Origin: TA-21 sp035620895
GTDB lineage: Archaea; Thermoproteota; Nitrososphaeria; Nitrososphaerales; Nitrososphaeraceae
Direction of reading: 5' to 3'
Assembly (NCBI GenBank): GCA_035620895.1
Contig: DASPFY010000045.1
Location: forward strand, 1-64,000
Length of the DNA: 64,000 nucleotides
The notes under the pieces were generated by a model that was not told the origin of the DNA, did not search any database, and worked only from the letters and a program-made list of their open reading frames with translations. Shown in pieces: positions 44,673-53,913 of this stretch (the first letter of the stretch is position 1; each line of letters starts with the position of its first letter). A program made the position numbers and the translations under genes.

Positions 44673-45155
44673 CTAGACATACATTTTATCGAATTTTCCT
44701 GCCATCACATCGGCGTAAATCTCTTTTGCTGGTTTGTTTTCTACTTTAATGCCGCTGCTTACACAAGAGCCTATAATTTCCTTCACACTCGATTTTATGC
44801 TAGTTGCGTATGAAACATCAATTTTCATTTTAGCTATTTTTACTATTCCTTCCATGGAAATATTTCCAGCATAGTCTTTTCCTGCTGTACCCGATCCTTT
44901 GGATACATTTGCTTCCTTTGCGATTAAAGCAGTAGTGGGAGGTACGCCAACTTCGACGTTAAACTTTTTTGTATCTGGATCAATCTCTACCTTTACAGGG
45001 ACTTTCATTCCATGAAATTCTTTGGTTTTCTCATTAATCGTATTAACTACCTGTAATACGTTAATACCCATGGGTCCTAATGCAGGTCCAAGCGGAGGTC
45101 CGGCACTAGCTTCGCCACCGCTTACAAGAGCAGAAATAGATTTTTTTTGTTCCAT
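44673..45155 (-). CDS. rpl11: Large ribosomal subunit protein uL11
   Basis: 160 residues with EASAGPPLGPALGPMGINVL, the rRNA-binding N-terminal motif, and the C-terminal KEIIGSCVSSGIKVENKPAK. Follows spt5 on the same strand by 51 bases, the conserved archaeal order. Confidence 0.96.
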   Translation of the reverse strand: MEQKKSISALVSGGEASAGPPLGPALGPMGINVLQVVNTINEKTKEFHGMKVPVKVEIDPDTKKFNVEVGVPPTTALIAKEANVSKGSGTAGKDYAGNISMEGIVKIAKMKIDVSYATSIKSSVKEIIGSCVSSGIKVENKPAKEIYADVMAGKFDKMYV

Positions 45156-45206
45156 TTCAGATTACTTTTAGATTTATATTCTTTAATTTAATGGTTTTTG
45201 CACTCT

Positions 45207-45872
45207 CTATGAGGCCTTTTTTAAATAATTCGCATCCACTGTAACGGGTATTTGATATGGAGAATCTAACAATAAGACAGTTGCCTCTTGTTTTTCATAG
45301 TCAACCCTAGTTATCTTCGCCTTCATAGATTTGAATGGTCCGGCAATAACTTCGACTGTATCATCTATATTTAATTCTGTTACTACAGGTCTTTTTACCA
45401 AATAACTCTCAATGTCTTTATAGGGCAATTCTCCACGGATCTGACCTTTGACATGTCTAACCCCAATAAGAGCATCGTAGGCAATATTGGAGTTAGGAGC
45501 TTCGATTATTATGTACCCTTTAAAACTATCAAGTAATAATATAGAACGAACAGGTATTTTCTTTGAATTTATCCTATTTTGTGCCAAATTTACAACAATA
45601 TGTTCTTGGCCGCCGGTTGTTCTTATTGCAAAAAATTTTGAATCTGACTCTTGGCTGCCGGCTTCTATTTGAAAGTTTTCAGCATTAGCATTACTATCAT
45701 GTGATTTATCATTGGTTGAACCTAATTCGGAAGGATCAGATTCTAGTGAGTTTTCTTCATTTACCCTATCAGTCCTTTCGGAGGTAGTTTCAGTTTTCAG
45801 ATCTGAGTTTTCAGTAAAAACATTGTCCAGCTCATCAAAATTGTCTTCTTTCTCTATAGTACTACCTTCCAA
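45207..45872 (-). CDS. spt5: Transcription elongation factor Spt5 with acidic N-terminal extension
   Basis: 221 residues from TTG 45872. The first about 75 residues are acidic and low-complexity (Glu/Asp/Ser/Asn-rich), absent from most archaeal Spt5 proteins. Then an NGN domain (FFAIRTTGGQEHIVVNLAQN, then GYIIIEAPNSNIAYDALIGV) and one KOW domain (DDTVEVIAGPFKSMKAKITR). It clamps RNA polymerase with Spt4 and promotes processive elongation. TATA box at 45902-45910. Confidence 0.93.
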   Translation of the reverse strand: MEGSTIEKEDNFDELDNVFTENSDLKTETTSERTDRVNEENSLESDPSELGSTNDKSHDSNANAENFQIEAGSQESDSKFFAIRTTGGQEHIVVNLAQNRINSKKIPVRSILLLDSFKGYIIIEAPNSNIAYDALIGVRHVKGQIRGELPYKDIESYLVKRPVVTELNIDDTVEVIAGPFKSMKAKITRVDYEKQEATVLLLDSPYQIPVTVDANYLKKAS

Positions 45873-45901
45873 TTATGTTCAGGATACGATAGTTTGTTAC
45901 A

Positions 45902-45910
45902 ATTTATAAG
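45902..45910 (-). promoter_or_regulatory. TATA box of the spt5-rpl11 operon
   Basis: On the minus strand CTTATAAAT ends 30 bases upstream of the TTG at 45872, giving a very short or no leader. Confidence 0.5.
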
Positions 45911-45995
45911 TTTAATTAAAAACCATTTTATCTTAAAAAGATAGACACATCCACAGTGGAACTGATAGACGACGATATCTATCCGCTGAATTTCC

Positions 45996-46187
45996 TCACG
46001 ATTGCATATTTCTCCTCCTGGATGCAAGTGAAGATGCAAAATAAATGATAAATCCACATATCGCCATTATCAATCCATAAAGGGACAAGGAACCTTTGCT
46101 CAAATAAGTACCAATTCCTACGATTATAGCGCCCATAACAAGCAGAAGCATCCCCACTCTAACGTATTTTGGAATACTCTTAGACAT
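45996..46187 (-). CDS. Small two-TM membrane protein
   Basis: 63 residues with two hydrophobic helices (VGMLLLVMGAIIVGIGTYL and LYGLIMAICGFIIYFASSL) and a basic end. It lies where secE often sits (upstream of spt5), but SecE has one helix preceded by an amphipathic helix, so SecE is unlikely. Function unknown. Confidence 0.55.
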   Translation of the reverse strand: MSKSIPKYVRVGMLLLVMGAIIVGIGTYLSKGSLSLYGLIMAICGFIIYFASSLASRRRNMQS

Positions 46188-46308
46188 TTTCTTACGTGAA
46201 TTTTAATTTTAATAACTAATATAACTTATCATACAAGAAATATCCATAATAAAAAAGTCAGAAAAACATCACATTTTTATTTACCAATATATTAATTGTC
46301 GTTACCAA

Positions 46309-47343
46309 ATGAAGATAGCAGTCGTTGGAATGGGAGTCGCAGGAGCTTATCTTATGAATGGCCTCAGCAATGATCATGATAACTACGTTAAAGGATTTGA
46401 AAGGATGCCTATTGAAGAACATGATGCGGTTTGTGCCTGGGCAACCTGTGAAAATATAATGCAAGATTTGGTGAGGCAGTGTGGTCTTAAGTTTGATGAT
46501 TATATTTTACATGAGGGAAAAAGCATGAAGGTGGATATGAGTCACAGTAGCAAAGAGGAAAACAGTATTAATGTTGGATTGAAGGGAATGGTTACTTATG
46601 ACAAGATAAAATTAATCAAGGACATGACAAGGGGTACTGATATCCAATTTGGTGTTATTCCAAGAAAAGAGGCTCTAGAGTCAGAGTTTGATCTTATAAT
46701 TGATTCTACAGGCTTTCATCGCAATTATTTACCACGTCCCCAGAATGAAATGTGGATACCATGTATTCAATATAAAGTGAAATATCAGGACAATACCCCA
46801 TTCGACGATTTTTACTTGAAAACTTTTCCCTCGATGAAAGGTTATTTCTGGTATTTCCCATTAGAAAATGGTTATGCACATATCGGAGCCGGAGATTATG
46901 AACGAAAAAATAACAATCTATTTGTTGTTGAATTTTTGAAAAAACATAAATGTGAAGTAATAAAGAAAGTTGGCCGACCGGTAAGAATAAGCCCGCCCAA
47001 AAATTCCGAACCTTTTACTGATGGTCGGAAAACTGTAGGTGTTGGGGAATCTATAGGGACTGTGTATCCTTTGCTTGGTGAAGGAATCATTCCTTCAACT
47101 TGGTGTGCACAATTATTTATCAAGCACATTACTGATTTTAATGCGTATAGAAGAGAAGTCTTAAAGAAGTTTCAAATTTATGCTCTTGTTTTCAAGTTCA
47201 TTCAGATGAAAATTAATGGTAAATTTAATCTTTTTAAAAATGCTGTTGAGTTACTCAAGATTTACAGCCATATGAAGCATGAAGAAAAGAGGTACGGAAT
47301 GGAAGTGAAATTCAAAGATTTAATGAAAATATCACGGATATAG
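46309..47343 (+). CDS. Geranylgeranyl reductase family flavoprotein
   Basis: 344 residues. FAD-binding IAVVGMGVAGAYLMNGLS at the N-terminus and the family's YPLLGEGIIPS element (residues about 248-258) near the isoalloxazine site, preceded by GYAHIGAGDY. These enzymes saturate isoprenoid chains of archaeal lipids or quinones. Slightly shorter than the typical 390 residues and lacking clear Cys-rich extension, so it may act on another isoprenoid. ATG start with TATA-like TTTTTATTTACC about 30 bases upstream. Confidence 0.8.
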   Translation: MKIAVVGMGVAGAYLMNGLSNDHDNYVKGFERMPIEEHDAVCAWATCENIMQDLVRQCGLKFDDYILHEGKSMKVDMSHSSKEENSINVGLKGMVTYDKIKLIKDMTRGTDIQFGVIPRKEALESEFDLIIDSTGFHRNYLPRPQNEMWIPCIQYKVKYQDNTPFDDFYLKTFPSMKGYFWYFPLENGYAHIGAGDYERKNNNLFVVEFLKKHKCEVIKKVGRPVRISPPKNSEPFTDGRKTVGVGESIGTVYPLLGEGIIPSTWCAQLFIKHITDFNAYRREVLKKFQIYALVFKFIQMKINGKFNLFKNAVELLKIYSHMKHEEKRYGMEVKFKDLMKISRI

Positions 47344-47428
47344 TTTTGTTTAATTCCATTACTAACATCGATAACACCTTCTAAATTCTTCCAATTTAGA
47401 AAAAGAATGAGAATTATTGTCATTTACT

Positions 47429-47674
47429 TTAGCTTGGACTTTTTAGTAACGTCTTTCGTAGATATTTTGTTTTAAGAATGCCCAGTAACAAAATCAATAC
47501 AACTACCAGTCCGATAGCTAGTGACGCCTTGGTTATAGAGGAGATTAGTTTATCAGTAGAATTATTGAACATGTTGATATGTAATGGACCTATTATGAAT
47601 ATTAGAAAGTATGAAACTACCATGATCATAATCCACATGATAAAAATAAGAATGAATAGTCCAAATAATCTCAT
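47429..47674 (-). CDS. Small two-TM protein coupled to the glycosyltransferase
   Basis: 81 residues with two membrane helices (FILIFIMWIMIMVVSYFLIF and SLAIGLVVVLILLLGIL) and a basic end. Its start overlaps the end of the GPT-type glycosyltransferase gene by 4 bases, so it is co-translated and may assist it. Not recognised. Confidence 0.6.
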   Translation of the reverse strand: MRLFGLFILIFIMWIMIMVVSYFLIFIIGPLHINMFNNSTDKLISSITKASLAIGLVVVLILLLGILKTKYLRKTLLKSPS

Positions 47675-48699
47675 AATGATATTATCCCCTTCATAAATAA
47701 ATATTGTATAACTATTGATATGAGGGCAAGTAATGATGAAAACGTTCCTAATATGAAGATTCTCTTTATTATTTCCTGTTCAGACAATGGACCACTAGCA
47801 AGAATAAGTCTTACTAATGTTGCTGGTGCACTACTATCTTTAGATGCCATTAATCGAAAATCATCACATATTTTAACTGGTCTGGTTTTGACCTGCCTGT
47901 GCTCCACGATTTTTTTTACACTAGCGAGAAATAGGAAGGAATTCATTACTGCGGGTAGAAGTGCAATGACACCAATAATTTCTGAATTTCCTGCAATTAA
48001 TATACCAGCATACATTGATCCTAATAGCAATGTACCAGAATCTCCGAGAAATATTTTGCTTGGAAATTTATGATAATGATATATTGCAATACAACCAAAG
48101 AGTAATGGTAGACTCATGAGGAAGACGTTAGTATTACTAAATAATATAACGCTTACTAGTAATGGTATCATGGTTATTATGATAAAGCCGCTTGCTACGC
48201 CATTGAAAACATCAATTGAATTTATAGTATTACCAACTATGGGTACTATTGAAAGAATAAGTAGAATGTATAGTAGTGGTATGAATGCACTATCAAATAT
48301 TAAGCCAAGATAATTCCCGTGGCTTCCTAATACTATTATAGGAACAGCTGCCAGTATCAAAGCTACAGGTTTAAACCAACCTGGCATAGTTTTCCTGTCA
48401 TCAATATATCCAATGAAAAATCCAATAATAGTTGTTAATATGACAGAGATTATTTTTATGTCTGGTATTAACAAATATAATATTATTTCGGCAATTACTA
48501 TTCCTATGAGCAGGACAGGACCAGCGGGTCTTGGAATGAGTGGTTTTCCAGGTTTATGATAATCTATTACCTCACTCCCTTTCTTGTTTAGGTATTTAAT
48601 AAAGGCAGGTGTAATAAAGAATATAATTAAAAATGAGACGGCAGATACAATAATTCCATATATGACAGTATTTAATAGATAAACCAAATTTTCAATCAC
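47671..48699 (-). CDS. GPT-type glycosyltransferase (MraY/WecA/AglH family)
   Basis: 342 residues, about ten membrane helices. Active-site loops: FFIGYIDDRKTMPGWFKP (Asp-Asp), NSIDVFNGVA and KIFLGDSGTLLLG. It transfers a sugar-1-phosphate from a UDP-sugar to dolichyl phosphate, the first step of archaeal N-glycosylation or of surface glycan synthesis. In operon with the small membrane protein downstream. Confidence 0.9.
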   Translation of the reverse strand: MIENLVYLLNTVIYGIIVSAVSFLIIFFITPAFIKYLNKKGSEVIDYHKPGKPLIPRPAGPVLLIGIVIAEIILYLLIPDIKIISVILTTIIGFFIGYIDDRKTMPGWFKPVALILAAVPIIVLGSHGNYLGLIFDSAFIPLLYILLILSIVPIVGNTINSIDVFNGVASGFIIITMIPLLVSVILFSNTNVFLMSLPLLFGCIAIYHYHKFPSKIFLGDSGTLLLGSMYAGILIAGNSEIIGVIALLPAVMNSFLFLASVKKIVEHRQVKTRPVKICDDFRLMASKDSSAPATLVRLILASGPLSEQEIIKRIFILGTFSSLLALISIVIQYLFMKGIISL

Positions 48700-48740
48700 A
48701 TTTTCTAACTATAATGAAAATATCTTTTTTGCACTCATTT

Positions 48741-50870
48741 TTAATTCTTGATTTGATTTTTTAGTTTTCTTGCAAGTTTAACTCCTATTTTCGGTACTGA
48801 CCCTAATTTTGATTCAGAAATCTTGTCAATTTGAGTAATATTGGCGATTCCTGCCTTATACAGAGACCTCGCCCTAATTCTTCCAATTCCCTCAAGTTGT
48901 ATAAGCGGAATCAATTCTGATTTTATGCCATGTTTAATTCTCAACCGTAGTATATTTATTTCTGCTAATAGATCTTTTCTTCCTATCAATTTTGCAATTT
49001 CATAAAGACAGTATGAGAGCCAGTACGCTGTTTCAACCATCCTGTATAGATCACCAGGTTCAACCCCAATTTCTTCATTTAGATTGGCTTCGCTTGATTC
49101 ATCGATCCACTCTAACAGAATTATCAAATTCTTTAAAGAGTAGTCATAATTCGAGAGTCCGTATGAACTCAGTTTATGTTTTTCAAACATTCTTTCAAAG
49201 TATTTTATTTGATTTTGCCTCAATGTCAATTTTGGATAAAAATCATAAGAGTCACAAATCCATTGTAAAAAATTTGTTCCGTCATTAATTTTGTTACTAT
49301 TATAGTAATCCAAATTTTTCTTGAAGTGAATACCTGTTTTTGGGTCGATATATAACAAGGAAATGCGTTTGCCCAATTTAGTAGCCATTAGTAACTGATT
49401 CCTCATGATTACCAATCCCTCATCGCTCAGATACTGCAAAAGTGAGTCAATTTCAAAGCTAATAGTTTCATTACCGTAGTGTTTGGAGAGGAACGTTTCC
49501 TCAAAAAAGTAAAGTAATTCTGACTTTAATATTTTAGCTCTTGAAGCTATCACTCCTAGAACATGCACTCTCAGTGCGGTTTCGCTCATTAACTGGGACA
49601 CGATTGGTTCTGGTTTTCCTAATACAAAATGATTGTAAAGATCCTCTGGATTAGTTCTTGAATCTGCGATTATGATAGCTTCTCCATATTTATCATAAGC
49701 AGGTCTTCCTGCACGTCCGCATAATTGTTTGTATTGTAATATACTCAACGGAATATTACCGCCATATTCATAGTCGTATCTAAAAATACTGGCGATCACA
49801 ACACGTCTAGCAGGCAGATTAACGCCTGCGGCGAGAGTCGGGGTTGCAAATAGAATCTTTATTATGCCATTTCTAAAGGCATTTTCTACAATTTGTCTGC
49901 TCTTTATTCCTAAACCTGCATGATGAAATCCCACACCTTTGGTAACAGTACTTGAAAGTGTTCTGTTAAGTTCTGTATCATCCCCTTGTCTTAAAATTTC
50001 TACACCTACTTTGTGGGCTGAGAGTTTTGAGGATTTATCGAGAAATTTTGACAAAGTTTCCGATGTTTTTTTTGCTAATGAAACAGTACGTTTGCGTGTC
50101 TCTGCAAAAACAAGTGATTGTCCTCCATCGTTTGTAATAGAATCCATTGCAAGGCTAATTATTCCACTGGTTGAGTGATCTACGGTTCCAATATTATCAA
50201 TTTCAAAAGCTGTACCATTATTCATGGTAACTTTACCATAATTATAAACACCTTCTATCAATTCAGTAGGGCGCCACTTGCTTTGAATTTGTTTGCATCG
50301 TAACCAATCAGCGACTTCATCTGAATTTGATACCGTCGCGCTTATTCCAATTATTTGAGGTTTTTGCGGCATTAGTTTGATTTTTGTCAATATAATTTCC
50401 AAAGTTGGACCTCGTTCACGTTCTGTAAGCAGGTGTATTTCGTCAATAATAAAGAGACCGACATTGAAAATCCAATTTGCATCATGCCTCAATATTGAAT
50501 CCATTTTTTCATTTGTCAGTATAATAATATCTTTGTCAATCAATTCGGTTCCATAAGAGTCATAATCTCCCGTGGAGATTGCAATATTTATTTTCTTACT
50601 CTTAAAACAACTCAAATTTTTAATTATCTTAAACTCATTAAGTTTTTCTGTGGCCAGCGCTTTTAATGGAGTAAGGTAAACTACTTTTTTCCCCTTATTA
50701 AGAATATTTATCATTCCCATTAATCCGATTAATGTTTTCCCACTTGATGTGGGAGTTGTAACAAGGATATTGTTACCATTCATTACGCCTTTTGATAATG
50801 CAAGTTCTTGTGGGGGATATAATGAGTCGTAATTTAATAATCGTAAAAGCTCCTGTAAATATTTCGTCAT
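48741..50870 (-). CDS. hel308: ATP-dependent DNA helicase Hel308
   Basis: 709 residues. Superfamily 2 motifs: TPTSSGKTLIGLMG (motif I), DEIHLLTERERGPTLE (II), GISATV (III), HHAGL and ATPTLAAGVNLPARRV (V), QLCGRAGRPAYDKYGE (VI). The C-terminal helical ratchet and HhH end with IGRIRARSLYKAGI are as in Hel308. It unwinds stalled forks with 3'-5' polarity. Located next to the mcm-gins23 operon. Confidence 0.95.
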   Translation of the reverse strand: MTKYLQELLRLLNYDSLYPPQELALSKGVMNGNNILVTTPTSSGKTLIGLMGMINILNKGKKVVYLTPLKALATEKLNEFKIIKNLSCFKSKKINIAISTGDYDSYGTELIDKDIIILTNEKMDSILRHDANWIFNVGLFIIDEIHLLTERERGPTLEIILTKIKLMPQKPQIIGISATVSNSDEVADWLRCKQIQSKWRPTELIEGVYNYGKVTMNNGTAFEIDNIGTVDHSTSGIISLAMDSITNDGGQSLVFAETRKRTVSLAKKTSETLSKFLDKSSKLSAHKVGVEILRQGDDTELNRTLSSTVTKGVGFHHAGLGIKSRQIVENAFRNGIIKILFATPTLAAGVNLPARRVVIASIFRYDYEYGGNIPLSILQYKQLCGRAGRPAYDKYGEAIIIADSRTNPEDLYNHFVLGKPEPIVSQLMSETALRVHVLGVIASRAKILKSELLYFFEETFLSKHYGNETISFEIDSLLQYLSDEGLVIMRNQLLMATKLGKRISLLYIDPKTGIHFKKNLDYYNSNKINDGTNFLQWICDSYDFYPKLTLRQNQIKYFERMFEKHKLSSYGLSNYDYSLKNLIILLEWIDESSEANLNEEIGVEPGDLYRMVETAYWLSYCLYEIAKLIGRKDLLAEINILRLRIKHGIKSELIPLIQLEGIGRIRARSLYKAGIANITQIDKISESKLGSVPKIGVKLARKLKNQIKN

Positions 50871-51218
50871 ATGGTCAAATTAAAATTATTCTATCTAACT
50901 AATATATTAATAATATTGAGATTATGATAAAGTGCATGTTGAAATTATTGACGAATGTGAATCTATGCGAAGTAATTTCTTTATCTTTCACCAACACAAT
51001 ATCTTTCATATGACAGGATAGTATCTGTCATAACTAGTAAATTGGTTGGTTTAGATTTCCATATTGAAAGTAAAATGGCAATTCTCAGTATTTGCACAAT
51101 GTTGAACAAAAAACCTTATAAAATGCCGTCATTTATCACCTTAGTCATCCTAGTAGTAAAGTAGTAAAGGAAAGATTGGAAATCGAGATGTTATTAAAAT
51201 GAAACAGTAATGAATTTG
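50871..51218. other. Intergenic region between mcm and hel308
   Basis: About 350 AT-rich bases containing the dyad at 51010-51031. TATA-like elements for hel308 lie just upstream of its start (AATATATTAA near 50900). No gene seen. Confidence 0.5.
51010..51031. promoter_or_regulatory. Inverted repeat (7-bp stem, 8-base spacer)
   Basis: ATGACAG (51010-51016) and CTGTCAT (51025-51031) form a perfect dyad about 190 bases beyond the mcm stop. No T-run follows, so a protein-binding site is as likely as a terminator. Confidence 0.4.
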
Positions 51219-53294
51219 TTATGCCTTTGCATAAAATCCAGCTCTTCTCTCGTATATTTGTCCATTCTGCATAGCTTTTCTTATGAAATCTTTGGCTTCA
51301 TCTTCAGTGAACTTTCCTGTTTTCACGAGTTCATTAATGAAATTCTTTTCTTCAACATCATTCTTGTCCTCTCCTGATAAACCATTAAAGACATCTGTGA
51401 ATGTCTTTAATTTTGAAGTTTCACTAAGAGGTTTCCCATGAAGAACTCCCAGATCTACTTTGCCAGTATTAACATCTATACCGACAGTTTCTAGCATTTG
51501 TGAAACAAGGTATATTGCTCTATCAGCGTCTTCAGAATCAACATTATCTTTCAATAACAATCTAGCTCTTGCAGTAGCTAGACGTACAAGACCTTCCAGC
51601 TGACGAGGAGTTGCTGTTATCATCCCTTCTGAATCAACGTTTCTCATCTGCAGGTAATATTTTCTTAGAATATCAATTGCCTCCGTTGTGAGCTTTGGTT
51701 CAATTTGTTTGGCATAGGCTAGATATTTGCGAAATAGATCTATTTCTATAACAGACTGGGCTGCATGCTCTATGTCTCTATGAATTTCAAGTATGTGACT
51801 TGCGATTCGATTATCTTTTTCAGTATCAGCATTATCTCTGATAACGTGAATGATATCAAACCTTGTTAGTAAAGGTATAGGAAGTGGCTCTACGTTCTCT
51901 GTAATATTTCTAAATGGGTCGTATTTTCCATATTTAGGATTAGCTGCGGAGAGAATTGAGGTTCTAGCATTAAGTGTGGCTACTATTCCTCCTTTTGCAA
52001 CTGAACAAGTTTGTTGCTCCATAACTTCATGGAGTGCAGATCTGTCTTCAGATTTGATTTTATCAAACTCGTCTATACACACTAGACCCTGATCACCCAA
52101 TACTACAGCCCCCGCTTCCAGCATCATAATTCCGGATTTATCGCGAATTACTGCAGCTGTTAAACCTGCTGCAGTAGTACCTCTTCCAGATGTATACAGA
52201 CCTCTTGGTGCTATTTTTGCAGCAAATTTGAGCATTTCTGATTTGGCAGTTCCGGGATCTCCAACGAGAAAGATATTGATATCCCCTCTACGATTTGAAC
52301 CGTCGGCTAATTTTTTTGTTACCGATCCTACAATTAGTAAAAGAATAGATTCTTTAATTATTTCGTGTCCATAAACATGAGGTGCAAATGATGCTACTAG
52401 CTTGTCATAAGTATCTGGCATACCGGCAAGGGATAAGATCCGTTTTTCATCTTCGCTGCTTATAGCTATTCTATCAACAGTTCTCCCGTCTTTGTTTCCT
52501 ACAAGTCCACCAAGATATTCTATATTGTTACCTTCCATTCGGAGTCTGAACAAACTTGTCCTTACTTGTAATGTCTGTTCTTGTTCAATCCTGACTATTC
52601 CGGTCAATAAAACCCTATCTCCAGGTCTGCACCGATCTACAAGATCATCCATTACAGTAACTTCTACATAATGTGGAAGTTGACCCGCAGGCAAGTCTTC
52701 TGGCAATTCTTGAAGCCTAACCAATTGAAAATCGGTAAAGAGACTATTCTCTGGATCCATTTCAAGCTCTTTTTCAGAACACTGAATACATCTTGTAGGT
52801 TTCTTTAGTGCCAGACCTTTTAGCTGGGCTTCGTTAAGTGTATTACAATTCAGACATGCATATGCTATCTTTTTGGCAAGTGGTTTAATTTCAGAAGTCC
52901 TGACCACCATGCCAGGAACGCTTATCAACTTGTTAATTACATCTGCGTTTATCTCTCTAAGTCCCTTTTGAACCGAATAATTTCCAATTCTTACTTTTAT
53001 CTTGTCTTTAATTTCCTGAGCATAATCATAATGAATCTCTCGCAATATCGAGTTTACAGCTTTGTTAAAAGCGTCAAACATGTCATCAGGTGTATCAGTA
53101 ATTAATTTTGTCAATTCTGGCTTGTTCGTATCTAAATCAATATAATCAACCACAACAAAAGTAGAATTTGATGCCATCATGTTGTTAATTCTGTCAAAAT
53201 ACTTGTAATTTCCTTCTCTGTCCTTAAATGCGCGCAGAAATGATTCTAATTCATCTGATATTGCCGAAGTGGTTTGCTGTTTTTGCTCAGTCAT
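51219..53294 (-). CDS. mcm: Replicative helicase MCM
   Basis: 691 residues. Zinc-binding CLNCNTL and RCIQC, Walker A GDPGTAKSEM, Walker B VCIDEFDK, sensor 1 SAANPKYGKYDPF and arginine finger LLTRFD, then a C-terminal winged helix whose INELVKTGKFTEDEAKDF part matches a secreted protein at 31901-31960. It unwinds DNA at replication forks as a hexamer. Starts immediately after the gins23 stop (53295), so the two are co-translated. Confidence 0.97.
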   Translation of the reverse strand: MTEQKQQTTSAISDELESFLRAFKDREGNYKYFDRINNMMASNSTFVVVDYIDLDTNKPELTKLITDTPDDMFDAFNKAVNSILREIHYDYAQEIKDKIKVRIGNYSVQKGLREINADVINKLISVPGMVVRTSEIKPLAKKIAYACLNCNTLNEAQLKGLALKKPTRCIQCSEKELEMDPENSLFTDFQLVRLQELPEDLPAGQLPHYVEVTVMDDLVDRCRPGDRVLLTGIVRIEQEQTLQVRTSLFRLRMEGNNIEYLGGLVGNKDGRTVDRIAISSEDEKRILSLAGMPDTYDKLVASFAPHVYGHEIIKESILLLIVGSVTKKLADGSNRRGDINIFLVGDPGTAKSEMLKFAAKIAPRGLYTSGRGTTAAGLTAAVIRDKSGIMMLEAGAVVLGDQGLVCIDEFDKIKSEDRSALHEVMEQQTCSVAKGGIVATLNARTSILSAANPKYGKYDPFRNITENVEPLPIPLLTRFDIIHVIRDNADTEKDNRIASHILEIHRDIEHAAQSVIEIDLFRKYLAYAKQIEPKLTTEAIDILRKYYLQMRNVDSEGMITATPRQLEGLVRLATARARLLLKDNVDSEDADRAIYLVSQMLETVGIDVNTGKVDLGVLHGKPLSETSKLKTFTDVFNGLSGEDKNDVEEKNFINELVKTGKFTEDEAKDFIRKAMQNGQIYERRAGFYAKA

Positions 53295-53831
53295 TTACTT
53301 GCCTAACACCGATTCTTTAAAGGCCAATGAAGATGTATTAATAAAGTTGTAAAGCTGCTTTTCCTCAGCAGATAATTTTGTTTCCATTTCTGGAGAAAGT
53401 GATGAAGCAGCTGCTAATTTCACAATTTTTCCCAGTCTGGAAATTACAAAAGAATTAAGTGATACCATTAGAGTTTCTCTTTCTTTTTCATTGAGACTTT
53501 TGAGAAAGTCATCAACTCGTATGTAAAAGTCCGCATCTATACTCGATATGTCATGTGGTTTTGATATTCGTTCTCTATTCAATGCCTTAGAAACATAACT
53601 TGACATTTCATTATCTTGAATTTCAATTAAATTTTTATTCGACAAAATTTTTGTGAGCCATCTTGGCAATAGCAGGATATCGCCTTCTTTGGCATCTATA
53701 TTAATATAATTAATAGATATTTTTATGTCGGACTTTACTGTAACCCTAATCTCTTCGAGAAGATATTCAAGTAAGTATGTGCTTCTTAAGCTTTCAAATA
53801 CGCTTTGAGTAAGAATGGTGGATGATGACAT
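53295..53831 (-). CDS. gins23: GINS complex subunit Gins23
   Basis: 178 residues. The small beta domain is N-terminal (INYINIDAKEGDILLLPRWL), followed by the helical domain, the order of the Psf2/Psf3-type subunit. Gins23 joins Gins51 (here 60956-61591) in the CMG-like helicase. Directly upstream of mcm with no gap, as in Sulfolobus. Confidence 0.8.
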   Translation of the reverse strand: MSSSTILTQSVFESLRSTYLLEYLLEEIRVTVKSDIKISINYINIDAKEGDILLLPRWLTKILSNKNLIEIQDNEMSSYVSKALNRERISKPHDISSIDADFYIRVDDFLKSLNEKERETLMVSLNSFVISRLGKIVKLAAASSLSPEMETKLSAEEKQLYNFINTSSLAFKESVLGK

Positions 53832-53883
53832 ATTGGGAATATAGTCTTCGAATAGCTAGTAGATAAACAGTCTGAGAGGACTG

Positions 53884-53893
53884 AATATATAAC
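53884..53893 (+). promoter_or_regulatory. TATA box of rfcS
   Basis: AATATATAAC lies 21-30 bases before the ATG at 53914, consistent with a leaderless or near-leaderless transcript. Confidence 0.5.
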
Positions 53894-53913
53894 TGATAGT
53901 TCGAACATCTTGT

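Noticed and set aside
45996..46187. Possible secE upstream of spt5
   Set aside because: Two membrane helices and no amphipathic SecE helix; kept only as unknown membrane protein.
50871..51218. Possible replication origin between hel308 and mcm
   Set aside because: AT-rich with one dyad, but no repeated origin-recognition-type boxes and no orc1/cdc6 gene nearby.
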